A DNA stretch of 64,000 bases from Bacteroides sp. AN502(2024) (lineage in GTDB: Bacteria; Bacteroidota; Bacteroidia; Bacteroidales; Bacteroidaceae), in NCBI RefSeq assembly GCF_041227145.1, contig NZ_JBGFSP010000009.1:62001-126000 (forward strand), written 5' to 3'. Under the pieces are notes generated by a model. It saw only the letters and a program-made list of their open reading frames with translations, was not told the DNA's origin and did no database searches. Below are positions 24,618 to 33,474 of the stretch, piece by piece; within the stretch, counting starts at the first letter, position 1, and each line of letters opens with the position of its first letter. The position numbers were made by a program, and so were the translations under genes.

Positions 24618-25712
24618 ATGAAAATTAAGGAAATAGTAAGCGCCCTTGAACGATTCGCACCTCTGCCATTGCAAGACGGCATTGATAATGCCGGCCTGCA
24701 AATCGGATTGACAGAAGTGGAAGCAACAGGGGCTTTGTTGTGTCTTGACGTTACCGAAGCTGTGTTGGATGAAGCTATCGCGTTGGGGTATAATCTTATT
24801 ATATCGCATCATCCGCTTATTTTTAAAGGTTATAAATCTATCACGGGTAAAGATTATGTGGAACGCTGCATACTGAAAGCAATAAAAAATGATATTGTGA
24901 TCTATTCTGCACATACTAATCTCGATAATGCACAGGGGGGAGTCAATTACAAGATAGCAGAGAAAATAGGCTTGAAGAATTTGAAAGTGCTCGAACCGAA
25001 AGAAAACAGTCTGATTAAACTGGTGACTTTCGTTCCTGATGCACAAGCCGATAGTGTGCGTGAAGCACTGTTTGTAGCCGGGTGTGGAAACATAGGTAAC
25101 TATGATTCATGCAGTTACAATCTGAGAGGAGAGGGGACTTTCCGGGCAAAAGAGGGAACGCATCCTTTCTGTGGAACAATCGGTGAATTGCATCATGAAA
25201 ATGAAGTAAGGATTGAAACCATTCTTCCTATATATAAGAAAGCGGAAGCTGTGAAGGCTTTATTGGCTGCCCATCCTTATGAGGAACCGGCATTCGACAT
25301 CTATCCGTTATTGAACGACTGGGCGCAGGCGGGTTCGGGAATTGTCGGTGAATTGGATGAGCCAGCGGCAGAACCCGAATTTTTGAAACGTATCAAGAAG
25401 ATATTCGAAGTGAGATGTCTACGTCACAACAAGTTGAAGGGAAGAGAGATACGGAAAGTGGCATTGTGTGGTGGTGCAGGTGCATTTTTGCTTCCACAGG
25501 CAATCCGGTCGGGAGCGGATGTTTTTATTACCGGTGAAATTAAATATCATGATTATTTCGGTCACGAAGAAGATATTCTGATGGCGGAGATTGGTCATTA
25601 TGAAAGCGAACAATATACAAAAGAAATTTTTTATTCCATAATTCGGGATTTATTTCCTAATTTTGCACTCCAATTGAGTAAGATAAATACGAATCCCATA
25701 AAATATTTATAA
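24618..25712 (+). CDS. Nif3-like dinuclear metal-centre protein
   Basis: A 364-aa protein of the NIF3/YbgI/YqfO family. The metal-binding marks are present: ISHHPLIFKG near the N-terminus, SAHTNLDNAQGGVN, and the C-terminal GGAGAFLLPQA, TGEIKYHDY and IGHYESEQ. Between them sits the PII-like insertion domain seen in the long YqfO type. Often named GTP cyclohydrolase I type 2, but the activity is unsettled. It is followed after 5 bp by the zinc-ribbon coiled-coil gene, a pairing seen across Bacteroidetes, so the two are probably co-expressed. Confidence 0.9.
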   Translation: MKIKEIVSALERFAPLPLQDGIDNAGLQIGLTEVEATGALLCLDVTEAVLDEAIALGYNLIISHHPLIFKGYKSITGKDYVERCILKAIKNDIVIYSAHTNLDNAQGGVNYKIAEKIGLKNLKVLEPKENSLIKLVTFVPDAQADSVREALFVAGCGNIGNYDSCSYNLRGEGTFRAKEGTHPFCGTIGELHHENEVRIETILPIYKKAEAVKALLAAHPYEEPAFDIYPLLNDWAQAGSGIVGELDEPAAEPEFLKRIKKIFEVRCLRHNKLKGREIRKVALCGGAGAFLLPQAIRSGADVFITGEIKYHDYFGHEEDILMAEIGHYESEQYTKEIFYSIIRDLFPNFALQLSKINTNPIKYL

Positions 25713-25717
25713 GTAAA

Positions 25718-26548
25718 ATGGCTAGAGAAGCAAAAAAAGATCCGAATGAATTGACGGTAGAACAGAAACTGAAGACACTGTTCCAACTGCAAACGATGTT
25801 GTCTAAGATTGATGAAATCAAGACATTGAGAGGTGAACTTCCGTTGGAGGTACAAGACCTTGAAGATGAAATTGCCGGGTTGAGTACCCGTATCGACAAG
25901 ATCAAAGCAGAAGTGGATGAACTGAAATCCGCTATTGCCGGCAAGAGAGTAGAAATCGAAACAGCCAAGGCTTCAGTAGAAAAATATAAATCACAACAAG
26001 ATAATGTTCGCAACAACCGTGAATATGACTTCTTGACGAAGGAAATCGAATTCCAGACATTGGAAATCGAACTTTGTGAAAAGAGAATCAAGGAATATTC
26101 TGCTAATAAAGAAGAAAAAGAGGCTGAAGTGACAAAGAACGATCAGATTCTTAACGAGAGAAAGAAAGACTTGGAGCAGAAAAAGAGCGAACTGGATGAA
26201 ATTATCTCGGAAACCAAGCAGGAAGAAGAGAAACTGAGAGATAAGGCTAAAGACTTGGAAACGAAGATTGAACCACGTCTGTTGCAGTCTTTCAAACGTA
26301 TTCGTAAGAATTCTCGCAACGGATTGGGTATTGTGTATGTGCAACGTGACGCATGTGGTGGTTGTTTTAACAAAATTCCGCCCCAAAGACAACTGGATAT
26401 CCGTTCTCGTAAGAAAGTGATCGTTTGTGAATATTGCGGACGTATTATGATTGACCCGGAATTAGCTGGTGTACAAATCGATCATAAGGTAGAAGAAGCT
26501 CCGGCAACTACTACCAAAAGAGCTATCAGAAGAAAAACTGCTGAATAA
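25718..26548 (+). CDS. Coiled-coil protein with C4 zinc ribbon
   Basis: A 276-aa protein made of long charged heptads (about 20-185), then a C4 zinc ribbon with Cys213, Cys216, Cys237 and Cys240 (ACGGC and CEYC), and a short basic tail. It resembles the CT398/zf-RING_7 family, whose members have been linked to flagellar or secretion machinery and sigma-54 in Chlamydia; no such link is shown for Bacteroides. It follows the Nif3-like gene by 5 bp. A MITE lies 38 bp after the stop. Confidence 0.85.
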   Translation: MAREAKKDPNELTVEQKLKTLFQLQTMLSKIDEIKTLRGELPLEVQDLEDEIAGLSTRIDKIKAEVDELKSAIAGKRVEIETAKASVEKYKSQQDNVRNNREYDFLTKEIEFQTLEIELCEKRIKEYSANKEEKEAEVTKNDQILNERKKDLEQKKSELDEIISETKQEEEKLRDKAKDLETKIEPRLLQSFKRIRKNSRNGLGIVYVQRDACGGCFNKIPPQRQLDIRSRKKVIVCEYCGRIMIDPELAGVQIDHKVEEAPATTTKRAIRRKTAE

Positions 26549-26586
26549 GGAAAGTAACTAAATAGTAAGTATTTGATTATATGGTA

Positions 26587-26683
26587 GAGACTGTCTAACA
26601 GGTATCGGTAATTAGAAGTCACCCCTGCCAAAGCTATTCTGGCAGGGGTAAAATCGTTAAAATAGGACTTGTTAGACAGCCTC
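26587..26683. mobile_element. MITE-like repeat, family 1, copy 2 (inverted)
   Basis: The same element as at 15681, in the opposite orientation: ends GAGACTGTCTAACAGGT and its inverse ACTTGTTAGACAGCCTC, with the central hairpin ACCCCTGCCA/TGGCAGGGGT. It again sits just downstream of a gene stop. Confidence 0.75.
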
Positions 26684-26837
26684 TTTTGTTTTAACAAGTT
26701 CTCGCATAATAGGGAATCGATCAACAAACTGACCCTTTAATGTTATTCTTATTTTTGAAACTGTCACAAATGGATTTTAATAATTCCAGTGGGATAAATA
26801 AACGGATCTTGTAACAATGGATTTTGAATATTAGAGT

Positions 26838-27287
26838 TTATAATGATTGGTAGTCTGGAATGTCTTTCAGAAAAATATAACTCTGATTTTTATAATCCAT
26901 CCGGCAGCAATAATGGTTCATTCCGTTGCTGACAATCAGATAATCTACTTTCAATACCATATTATATCGGGTGATCTGATCGAAAACAGCCTGTGTGATT
27001 TCGATATGTGGTGCTTTATATTCCACAATCATCCGAGCTGACAAATCCCTCCGATAAAGTACGGTGTCGCATCGTTTGGTAGTACCGTTCAACTTTACCA
27101 TTACTTCATTGGCCAGAAGGCCGGTCGGATATCCTTTGTGTGCAATAAGAAAGTGAACAAAGTGTTGCCGTACCCATTCTTCAGGGGTAAGAGCGACATA
27201 TCGTTTGCGAATTACATCGAAAATTACATTTTTTCCGTTTCGTACGTTTATTTTAGCGTCGAATGCTGGTAGGTTTAACGATAACAT
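26838..27287 (-). CDS. Orphan type I restriction HsdR N-terminal domain protein
   Basis: A 149-aa protein matching the HSDR_N domain alone. The nuclease-like core is visible as RCDTVLYR (Asp in about 73-80), then MIVEYKAPHIEI (E-x-K, about 86-97), which together form a PD-(D/E)xK arrangement. No helicase, methylase or specificity gene is nearby, so it is not a restriction system in itself. It is divergent from the AMP nucleosidase gene. It might be a small nuclease in DNA repair or defence; this is inference. Confidence 0.75.
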   Translation of the reverse strand: MLSLNLPAFDAKINVRNGKNVIFDVIRKRYVALTPEEWVRQHFVHFLIAHKGYPTGLLANEVMVKLNGTTKRCDTVLYRRDLSARMIVEYKAPHIEITQAVFDQITRYNMVLKVDYLIVSNGMNHYCCRMDYKNQSYIFLKDIPDYQSL

Positions 27288-27350
27288 TTATTATTTTTGT
27301 AAGTTAAATAATAGTTCCCATTATTGGGAGTACAAATTTAATAGATAATT

Positions 27351-28127
27351 ATGAAAACAAAAGAAGAAATCGTAGCTAATTGGCTGCCCCGTTACACAAA
27401 ACGTAATCTGGAGGATTTTGGAAAATATATTCTGTTGACTAACTTCAACAAGTACGTCGAAATTTTCGCAAATCAGTTTAATGTTCCCATCTTAGGAAGG
27501 GATGCGAATATGATTTCTGCTTCTGCCAAAGGCATCACTATGATTAACTTTGGTATGGGAAGCCCTAACGCTGCTATCATCATGGACTTGCTGGGCGCTA
27601 TTCAACCCAAAGCCTGTCTGTTTTTGGGAAAATGTGGTGGCATCGACAAGAAAAACCAGCTTGGCGACTTGATCCTTCCCATTGCAGCTATCCGTGGAGA
27701 GGGAACTTCCAACGATTATTTCCCTCCTGAAGTTCCTGCATTACCTGCATTTATGTTGCAGCGTGCCGTTTCTTCATCCATCCGTGACAAAGGCCGTGAC
27801 TATTGGACCGGTACTGTATATACCACTAACCGTCGTATCTGGGAACATGATGATGCATTCAAAGAATATTTGAAAAAGACTCGGGCTATGGCAGTTGATA
27901 TGGAAACCGCAACATTATTCAGTTGTGGCTTTGCCAATCATATTCCTACCGGTGCATTATTATTGGTGTCCGATCAGCCAATGACTCCCGATGGAGTAAA
28001 AACAGATAGAAGTGATAATTTGGTTACCAGAAATTATGTAGAAGAGCATGTTGAAATAGGTATTGCGTCTTTGCGTATGATTATTGATGAAAAGAAAACT
28101 GTTAAACACTTGAAATTCGACTGGTAA
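27351..28127 (+). CDS. amn: AMP nucleosidase
   Basis: Splits AMP to adenine and ribose-5-phosphate; member of the nucleoside phosphorylase superfamily. The 258-aa protein is the short form without the N-terminal regulatory domain of E. coli Amn. Visible marks include INFGMGSPNAAIIMDLL, FLGKCGGIDKKNQLGD, RGEGTSNDYFPPEVPALP, AVDMETATLFS and LLVSDQPM, the usual purine-site pattern. A TATTTTTG -7 element lies at 27292-27299. It is followed by holA after 21 bp. Confidence 0.88.
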   Translation: MKTKEEIVANWLPRYTKRNLEDFGKYILLTNFNKYVEIFANQFNVPILGRDANMISASAKGITMINFGMGSPNAAIIMDLLGAIQPKACLFLGKCGGIDKKNQLGDLILPIAAIRGEGTSNDYFPPEVPALPAFMLQRAVSSSIRDKGRDYWTGTVYTTNRRIWEHDDAFKEYLKKTRAMAVDMETATLFSCGFANHIPTGALLLVSDQPMTPDGVKTDRSDNLVTRNYVEEHVEIGIASLRMIIDEKKTVKHLKFDW

Positions 28128-28148
28128 TCTGGTCTTTCTTAATTATAT

Positions 28149-29168
28149 ATGGCAAAACAAGAACTGACCTGTGATGACATTCTCAAAGAATTGAGAGCCA
28201 AACAGTATCGTCCTATCTATTATCTGATGGGAGAAGAGTCGTATTATATCGACTTGATCGCAGATTACATAACGGATAATGTGTTGAGCGAAACGGAAAA
28301 AGAATTCAACCTGACTGTTGTATATGGAGCTGATGTGGACGTGGCAACGATAATAAATGCCGCAAAGCGTTATCCTATGATGTCGGAACACCAAGTAGTA
28401 GTAGTTAAGGAAGCGCAGGCGGTACGCAATATGGAAGAGTTGTCGTACTATCTTCAAAAGCCTTTGCTTTCCACCATTTTAGTGATATGCCATAAACATG
28501 GAACGTTGGATCGTAGAAAGAAACTGGCTGCCGAGGTGGACAAAGTTGGCGTGCTGTTCGAATCTAAAAAAATCAAGGATGCGCAACTTCCAGGTTTTAT
28601 AGCTTCGTATATGAAACGGAAAGGAGTTGATATGGAGCCCAAGGCAACTGCTATACTTGCTGATTTTGTAGGTTCAGATTTGAGTCGCTTGACCGGAGAA
28701 CTTGAAAAGTTAATTATCACTTTACCTGTCGGAGAAAAACGCGTAACTTCTGAACAGATAGAAAAAAACATAGGTATAAGCAAAGACTATAATAACTTTG
28801 AATTGCGAAGCGCTTTAGTGGAAAAGGATATATTGAAAGCAAATAAGATAATAAAATATTTTGAGGAAAATCCGAAAACTAATCCGATCCAAATGACTTT
28901 ATCTTTATTATTCAGTTTTTATTCCAACCTAATGCTGGCTTATTATGCACCTGATAAATCAGAGCAAGGGATTGCAAATATGCTAGGACTAAAAACTACT
29001 TGGCAGGCTCGGGATTATATGGCAGCAATGCGAAAATATAGCGGAGTAAAGACCATGCAGATTGTTGGAGAAATACGATATGCTGATGCAAAATCTAAAG
29101 GAGTCCAAAATAGTTCTATGACAGATGGAGATATTCTTCGTGAATTAGTGTTCAAAATTTTGCATTAA
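28149..29168 (+). CDS. holA: DNA polymerase III subunit delta
   Basis: The clamp-loader subunit that opens the sliding clamp. 339 aa, normal length. The N-terminal AAA+-like domain has no working Walker motif, as usual for delta (YYLMGEESYYIDLIADYI at about 19-36). The middle contains YLQKPLLSTILVICHKHG and SRLTGELEKLIITL, and the C-terminal helical collar follows. It sits 21 bp after amn and ends with a strong terminator, so amn-holA form a transcript. Confidence 0.9.
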   Translation: MAKQELTCDDILKELRAKQYRPIYYLMGEESYYIDLIADYITDNVLSETEKEFNLTVVYGADVDVATIINAAKRYPMMSEHQVVVVKEAQAVRNMEELSYYLQKPLLSTILVICHKHGTLDRRKKLAAEVDKVGVLFESKKIKDAQLPGFIASYMKRKGVDMEPKATAILADFVGSDLSRLTGELEKLIITLPVGEKRVTSEQIEKNIGISKDYNNFELRSALVEKDILKANKIIKYFEENPKTNPIQMTLSLLFSFYSNLMLAYYAPDKSEQGIANMLGLKTTWQARDYMAAMRKYSGVKTMQIVGEIRYADAKSKGVQNSSMTDGDILRELVFKILH

Positions 29169-29195
29169 GTAGGAGTATGAATTACTCATATAATC

Positions 29196-29246
29196 AGACA
29201 TATACTTTTACCATAGATAGAAACGGGAAGTATATGTCTTTTTTTT
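29196..29246 (+). terminator. Strong rho-independent terminator after holA
   Basis: AGACATATACTT (29196-29207) pairs perfectly with AAGTATATGTCT (29228-29239) and a run of T follows. It ends the amn-holA transcript. Confidence 0.85.
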
Positions 29247-29595
29247 GTATTTCCGCAATTACTTCCATTATAAAAAGACTTTCATAATACCAGTAATTAT
29301 TTTACAAATTGATTTACTCCTTTTGTAATTTTATAGAGTTATCCATTTAACTAACTACACAAAATATATTTTTAAGAATATTGTATTGATCTACTCTTCA
29401 GGGGAGTTTTTTCTTTTAAATAGGAGCTTTGATTTTTAAACAAGAAAAGTTTACTTATTCTTGAGTTTTATCGAAAAAGCATTTTGAATTTTAAAGGTAT
29501 CGTTTTATAGTGAGAATGGAGATTTTTTCTTTTCTCTAAAATCATCCATTAGTGTCATTTTGATAATCCAGAGTATATTTGATTACTATAAGCCT
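29247..29595. other. AT-rich spacer before IS66
   Basis: No gene. A small ACTC/GAGT hairpin followed by TTTTTTC (29393-29413) could be a second weak terminator. Otherwise nothing supportable up to the IS66 target duplication. Confidence 0.4.
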
Positions 29596-29675
29596 ATTTT
29601 TTCGTAAGCATTCGGTAAACCACGTATTTTCGTCTCCACCTTCCATCATTAACTTTACGTCCAAAAAGCCAAGTT

Positions 29676-30053
29676 ATGATGACACGAGAAGAAGTAGTAG
29701 AAATAATGAACTACTGCAAAGAGCACAAAGTGACTTATAAGTCAAGATTAGAGGAACTCAATATCCCTGTATGGCGGTTTTATGACAGCAAATCCCGTTA
29801 TGCCGCCGAGCAATCATCTGGTAAAACGGCTCAAGGTGAGTTTATCGAGCTTCCGCATAGCGGATCTTTTGTTCCGGTTCCTTCATTTGCCGGTACAACC
29901 GGACGGAAACAGAAAAGTACACCGACCACGCCAAGCGGATTGAAAGAGATAGAAATACGTACACCGGCCGGTAGTGCCATACGCATTTGTGGTGAGCTAA
30001 ATGAAAAGGAACTGTTTTCAATCATCCGGTCCTGCAGCCATGTTCAGCCTTAA
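29676..30053 (+). CDS. tnpA: IS66 accessory protein TnpA
   Basis: A 125-aa first gene of the IS66 element. The N-terminus (EVVEIMNYCKEHKVTYKSRL) looks like a helix-turn-helix, and the C-terminus has IEIRTPAGSAIRICGELNEKEL, typical of IS66 TnpA. It is required with TnpB for transposition in some IS66 members. It overlaps tnpB by 14 bp if that gene starts at 30040. Confidence 0.85.
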   Translation: MMTREEVVEIMNYCKEHKVTYKSRLEELNIPVWRFYDSKSRYAAEQSSGKTAQGEFIELPHSGSFVPVPSFAGTTGRKQKSTPTTPSGLKEIEIRTPAGSAIRICGELNEKELFSIIRSCSHVQP

Positions 30054-30408
30054 TGACAGTATGCGCTATCTGTTGTATAACCGCCCGACTGATATGCGCA
30101 AAAGCTTCCATACCCTCAGCGGTATCATCACCGACGCCATGGGTCAGGACCCCTGTAACGGCAACGTGTATATCTTCATAAACCGTGCCCGTGACCGTAT
30201 AAAACTCCTGCATTGGGAGCCTGGCGGCATGGTGTTATATTCCAAACTTCTGGAAGCCGGTACCTTAGGTAAACCTGATTCTGCCAACGACAATGAGGTC
30301 TGTACAAATATAGAATGGCGGGAACTTGTCATGATAGTGGAGGGTATCATGGAAGCCCGTGACTCCCGTCGCACGAGACTTGAAAACCTGCAGAAACTTC
30401 GAAAATAG
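30040..30408 (+). CDS. tnpB: IS66 accessory protein TnpB
   Basis: A 122-aa protein of the IS66 Orf2 family (PF05717 type): RYLLYNRPTDMRKSFHTL near the start, NGNVYIFINRARDRIKLLHWE, and GGMVLYSKLLEAGTL. The open frame reaches an ATG at 30001, but the family begins near MFSLNDSM, so I place the start at 30040. Overlap with tnpA suggests coupled translation. It is unrelated to the RNA-guided TnpB of IS200/IS605. Confidence 0.87.
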   Translation: MFSLNDSMRYLLYNRPTDMRKSFHTLSGIITDAMGQDPCNGNVYIFINRARDRIKLLHWEPGGMVLYSKLLEAGTLGKPDSANDNEVCTNIEWRELVMIVEGIMEARDSRRTRLENLQKLRK

Positions 30409-30480
30409 TATCGGATTTTTTACTCTGTTTGCTTTTGTATGTCATTGGATTTTAGTATATTTACATTGTGAAAAAATGAG

Positions 30481-32052
30481 ATGCAGATGCTTACGGAGGA
30501 ACAGGAAAAAGCCTTATTGGAAGAATTAGAGCAGCTCCGTCAGGATAAAGCGGCGCTTATCAGCAGGGTTTCCTCACTGGAACAGTCGCTGTACTGGCTT
30601 CGGAAAAAAGTCTTTGGCCGGATGAGCGAGAAGAATCTTCCGCTTGATCCCAACCAACTGTTCCTGTTCTCAAAAGCTGAAATGTCCTCCATGGAAATAT
30701 CCCGGATGGAGGAGGAAGTCCGCAAAAGCGATGAAGAAATCACCAGAACCATAAAAGTCAAGGAGAAGCCGGCCCGCAAGCCCTTGGATACATCTTCTCT
30801 TGCGGTAGAGGTTGTTGATCTTTACCCCGAAGGGACAACAGACGAGGAAGGCAGGCTTAAGGATGATTTCATTGAAATCGGAAAGGAAGAGAGTTCACGC
30901 CTGGAACGTGTTCCGGCAAAATTGTATATCCTGAAGACTGTCCGTCACAAAGTGATAAGTAAGTCCGATATGGAGAAATACCCCGAGGAAAGACAGATCC
31001 TGATTCACCCTCTACCTCTTGTTCCGGTCAGTAAATGTATGGCAGGCGCCTCGGTCCTGACAGACATTATCATCGGCAAGTTCATGTATCATCTCCCGTT
31101 CTATCGTCTGATACAGCAGTATCGCGAATCAGGAATCAGCATAAGCGAATCTACCATGTGCGGATGGTATGAAATGGCGGTGGAGAAACTCAGGTTGCTG
31201 TACAACCTGCTCAAACAGAAGATACTCTCCAGTGAGTATATACAAGTGGACGAGAGTGTCATTCCTGTGCTGGACAATGAGAAACATAAGGCGAAAAAGG
31301 GGTATGAGTGGTGCGTACGCGACGGCATCACGGGGGACGTCATGTTCCATTATGACCGTGGCAGCCGTTCGGGGACTGTAGCCCGTGAACTGCTGGGATG
31401 TTACCATGGCATTGTGCAATGTGACGGCTATGCAGCTTACGAACAGTTTGAGCAGGTGAAAGGAATCACTATGGTCGGCTGTTGGGCACATGTCAGAAGG
31501 AAGTACGTGGATGCCCTGGAAGAGAACAGGACCCTGGCCACACAGGCAATACACTACATCGGCAAGTTGTACAAGATAGAATCTGAAGCCAATGATGCAG
31601 GGCTCACAGCTGAAGAGCGTAAGGAAAAACGTATCAGTGAGGCCTATCCGCTGATACTTGAATTTGAAAAGTGGCTGCAGGACACCTATCTTAGAGTGCT
31701 TCCTAAAAGCCGTATGGGTAAAGCCATCGAATATACGTACACGCTCCTTCCAAGACTTTCCAGATACGTAAACGACGGAAGAATCGAAATTGATGACAAC
31801 CGTATAGAAAATGCCATAAGACCTTTGGCTTTGGGAAGAAAGAACTATCTGTTCTGCGGAAACGATGCATCAGCATACAGGGCTGCCATCGTATACTCAC
31901 TGATTTCAACCTGCAAATCAGCAGAAGTAGACCCCAGAATCTGGATGGAAGATGTCCTGAGCAAAATTCCATATTATGAAAGGGATGAGAAGAATATGGA
32001 AGAACTTCTACCACGTAATTGGGTAAAATCCAATCAAACTTGTTCCGAATAG
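30481..32052 (+). CDS. tnpC: IS66 transposase TnpC
   Basis: The 523-aa DDE transposase. The N-terminus is a leucine-zipper coiled coil (about 5-45) followed by an IS66-type zinc-finger-like region. The catalytic residues are Asp257 (IQVDESVI), Asp315 (VQCDGYAAY) and Glu443 (DDNRIENAIRPLALGRKN), and the family tail YLFCGND is present. The gene is intact. A 14-bp stem hairpin (32059-32100) follows the stop and precedes the right end. Confidence 0.95.
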   Translation: MQMLTEEQEKALLEELEQLRQDKAALISRVSSLEQSLYWLRKKVFGRMSEKNLPLDPNQLFLFSKAEMSSMEISRMEEEVRKSDEEITRTIKVKEKPARKPLDTSSLAVEVVDLYPEGTTDEEGRLKDDFIEIGKEESSRLERVPAKLYILKTVRHKVISKSDMEKYPEERQILIHPLPLVPVSKCMAGASVLTDIIIGKFMYHLPFYRLIQQYRESGISISESTMCGWYEMAVEKLRLLYNLLKQKILSSEYIQVDESVIPVLDNEKHKAKKGYEWCVRDGITGDVMFHYDRGSRSGTVARELLGCYHGIVQCDGYAAYEQFEQVKGITMVGCWAHVRRKYVDALEENRTLATQAIHYIGKLYKIESEANDAGLTAEERKEKRISEAYPLILEFEKWLQDTYLRVLPKSRMGKAIEYTYTLLPRLSRYVNDGRIEIDDNRIENAIRPLALGRKNYLFCGNDASAYRAAIVYSLISTCKSAEVDPRIWMEDVLSKIPYYERDEKNMEELLPRNWVKSNQTCSE

Positions 32053-32058
32053 ATACTA

Positions 32059-32100
32059 TTAGTTCCGAATCGACTACGAATAGCACCGATTCGGAACTAA
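32059..32100 (+). terminator. Hairpin after tnpC
   Basis: TTAGTTCCGAATCG (32059-32072) pairs perfectly with CGATTCGGAACTAA (32087-32100), with a 14-base loop. No long T-run follows, so termination may be partial. It lies inside IS66 just before the right inverted repeat. Confidence 0.6.
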
Positions 32101-32146
32101 TTTCACAAAAATTGCAACGTGGTTTACCGAATGCTTACATTTTTTC

Positions 32147-32820
32147 TAGTTTAATAGAAAAAGAGAATCTGAATTATAGAAGTAAATCTCTGTATTTCAT
32201 TTGTTTATGCTGAAAAAGAGCCTCCTGGAATCGAAAAAAAATAAATAAGTGGAGATCGGTATAGAAATATTGCAAGGATTTTCTTTTTAGAGGAGATTGT
32301 AAAGGATGATTAGAAAAAAATAGCAATATACATTGGTGAAGTATGAGTTGATCTCTTCCTTTTATTGCTTTTGCAACTATCAATATTTACCTTTGTGCAT
32401 TTATGTAGTTACAAATGTATCGTGTACGCGTGTGAAGTAATTTCAGATGTAATCAGTAGATGGTATTCACAATAGTATATTCAGATGTTTACAAAAATAA
32501 TATCAAATATACAAAGGTAGTTATTTAGGCATTAACAAATACTTTTATCTGTATTATTTTATTATAAATCAATATTATATGATTCATTATCTCAATTTAT
32601 ACTATAGATGTTTTCTCTGTGTGGTATGTATATTTGTGAACATTCCTGTATAATCTGCGTTTTATTATTAAATATATTTCTGTATATCTGTGCTTTATAT
32701 TATTTAATTAAATTGAAACTATATATCCGTAATAATTCATTTTTATCCTATATATAAGCGTAATATACGATTCGTATAAAGTGAAATTACTCTTGTGATA
32801 TTTCATTTTTATATTTGTAA
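32147..32820. other. Long AT-rich gene-free stretch with several promoter-like elements
   Basis: No supportable gene in about 670 bases. TAnnTTTG-type elements recur on the plus strand: TACCTTTG near 32385, TATATTTG near 32625 and TATATTTG at 32810-32817, besides the one used for the XRE gene. None of the first ones leads to an open frame of length, so they may drive non-coding transcripts or be chance in AT-rich DNA. Confidence 0.4.
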
Positions 32821-32852
32821 TTTGCTTTTGTGAATTCAAATAATTACCTTTG
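32821..32852 (+). promoter_or_regulatory. Promoter of the XRE regulator gene
   Basis: TTTG (32821-32824) and TACCTTTG (32845-32852) are separated by 20 bases, an exact match to the Bacteroidales -33/-7 pattern. The start would be near 32860, giving a leader of about 68 nt. Confidence 0.7.
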
Positions 32853-32927
32853 TACATTCGATAAGGTAGTGCATATTTTTGTGAAATAGATACATAATAC
32901 ATACAATTGTAATAAAAAGAAGGTAGT

Positions 32928-33398
32928 ATGGAAATAAAGGACAGAATAAGAATGATAATGGAAAGAGAAAAAGTTCCTCCTAGAGTTTTTGCTGAAACAA
33001 TTGGAGTGCAACAATCTACTCTCTCTCACATTTTGAACGATCGGAATAAACCCAGTTTAGAGGTCGTCATGAAGGTGCATCAAAAGTATGACTATATAAA
33101 CCTTGAATGGTTACTTTATGGTAAGGGTGAAATGATGGTATCGGAAGAAGGAACTTCCTTTTCTTCCTCTAACCAGAATTATCTACCTTCTTTATTCGAC
33201 GAGAATCCTGTAAATCCGTCCAAAGAGCCGACTCTTCTGGAAAATCGCAAGGAAATGCCATTAAGAAATACCCAAAATGCCCATCAAGAGATTGTAAATC
33301 AGGATATTAGGTATATAGAAAAGCCTGCTAGAAAAATCACAGAAATAAGAATATTTTTCGATGATAACACCTATGAGACGTTTCGACCTGAAAAATAA
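32928..33398 (+). CDS. XRE-family helix-turn-helix regulator
   Basis: A 156-aa cytosolic DNA-binding protein. Residues 3-65 form a Cro/C1-type HTH (RIRMIMEREKVPPRVFAETIGVQ, then STLSHILNDRNKPSLEV) continuing to NLEWLLYGKGEMM, typical of Bacteroides chromosomal XRE regulators. The rest is a low-complexity polar linker and a short C-terminal strand (KITEIRIFFDDNTYETFRP). Target genes are not apparent. It is followed by pyrK after about 75 bp and may be separate from it. Confidence 0.85.
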   Translation: MEIKDRIRMIMEREKVPPRVFAETIGVQQSTLSHILNDRNKPSLEVVMKVHQKYDYINLEWLLYGKGEMMVSEEGTSFSSSNQNYLPSLFDENPVNPSKEPTLLENRKEMPLRNTQNAHQEIVNQDIRYIEKPARKITEIRIFFDDNTYETFRPEK

Positions 33399-33474
33399 AG
33401 AGTAAAATCGGTGGTTTGAGCAATTTCCTGTATCTTTGCACTTAGAATACGAATTTATACTTTTATATCCATAC

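Larger units (their letters stand above)
29604..32138 (+). mobile_element. Complete IS66-family insertion sequence
   Basis: A 2535-bp element. Its ends are perfect inverted repeats of 22 bp (29604-29625 and 32117-32138, beginning GTAAGCATTCGGTAAACC). They are flanked by an identical 8-bp target duplication ATTTTTTC (29596-29603 and 32139-32146). Both features are diagnostic of IS66. It carries tnpA, tnpB and tnpC in order and no visible damage, so it is recent or active. It inserted in the spacer between holA and the next AT-rich region. Confidence 0.95.

Noticed and set aside
26838..27287. Type I restriction system
   Set aside because: Only an HsdR N-terminal domain is encoded; methylase, specificity subunit and helicase are absent.
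30040..30408. RNA-guided TnpB nuclease
   Set aside because: The protein is the IS66 accessory TnpB, short and without RuvC motifs; the name is shared by chance.
32708..32902. Minus-strand small gene of 64 codons upstream of the XRE regulator
   Set aside because: Low-complexity AT-driven peptide that runs across the XRE promoter region.
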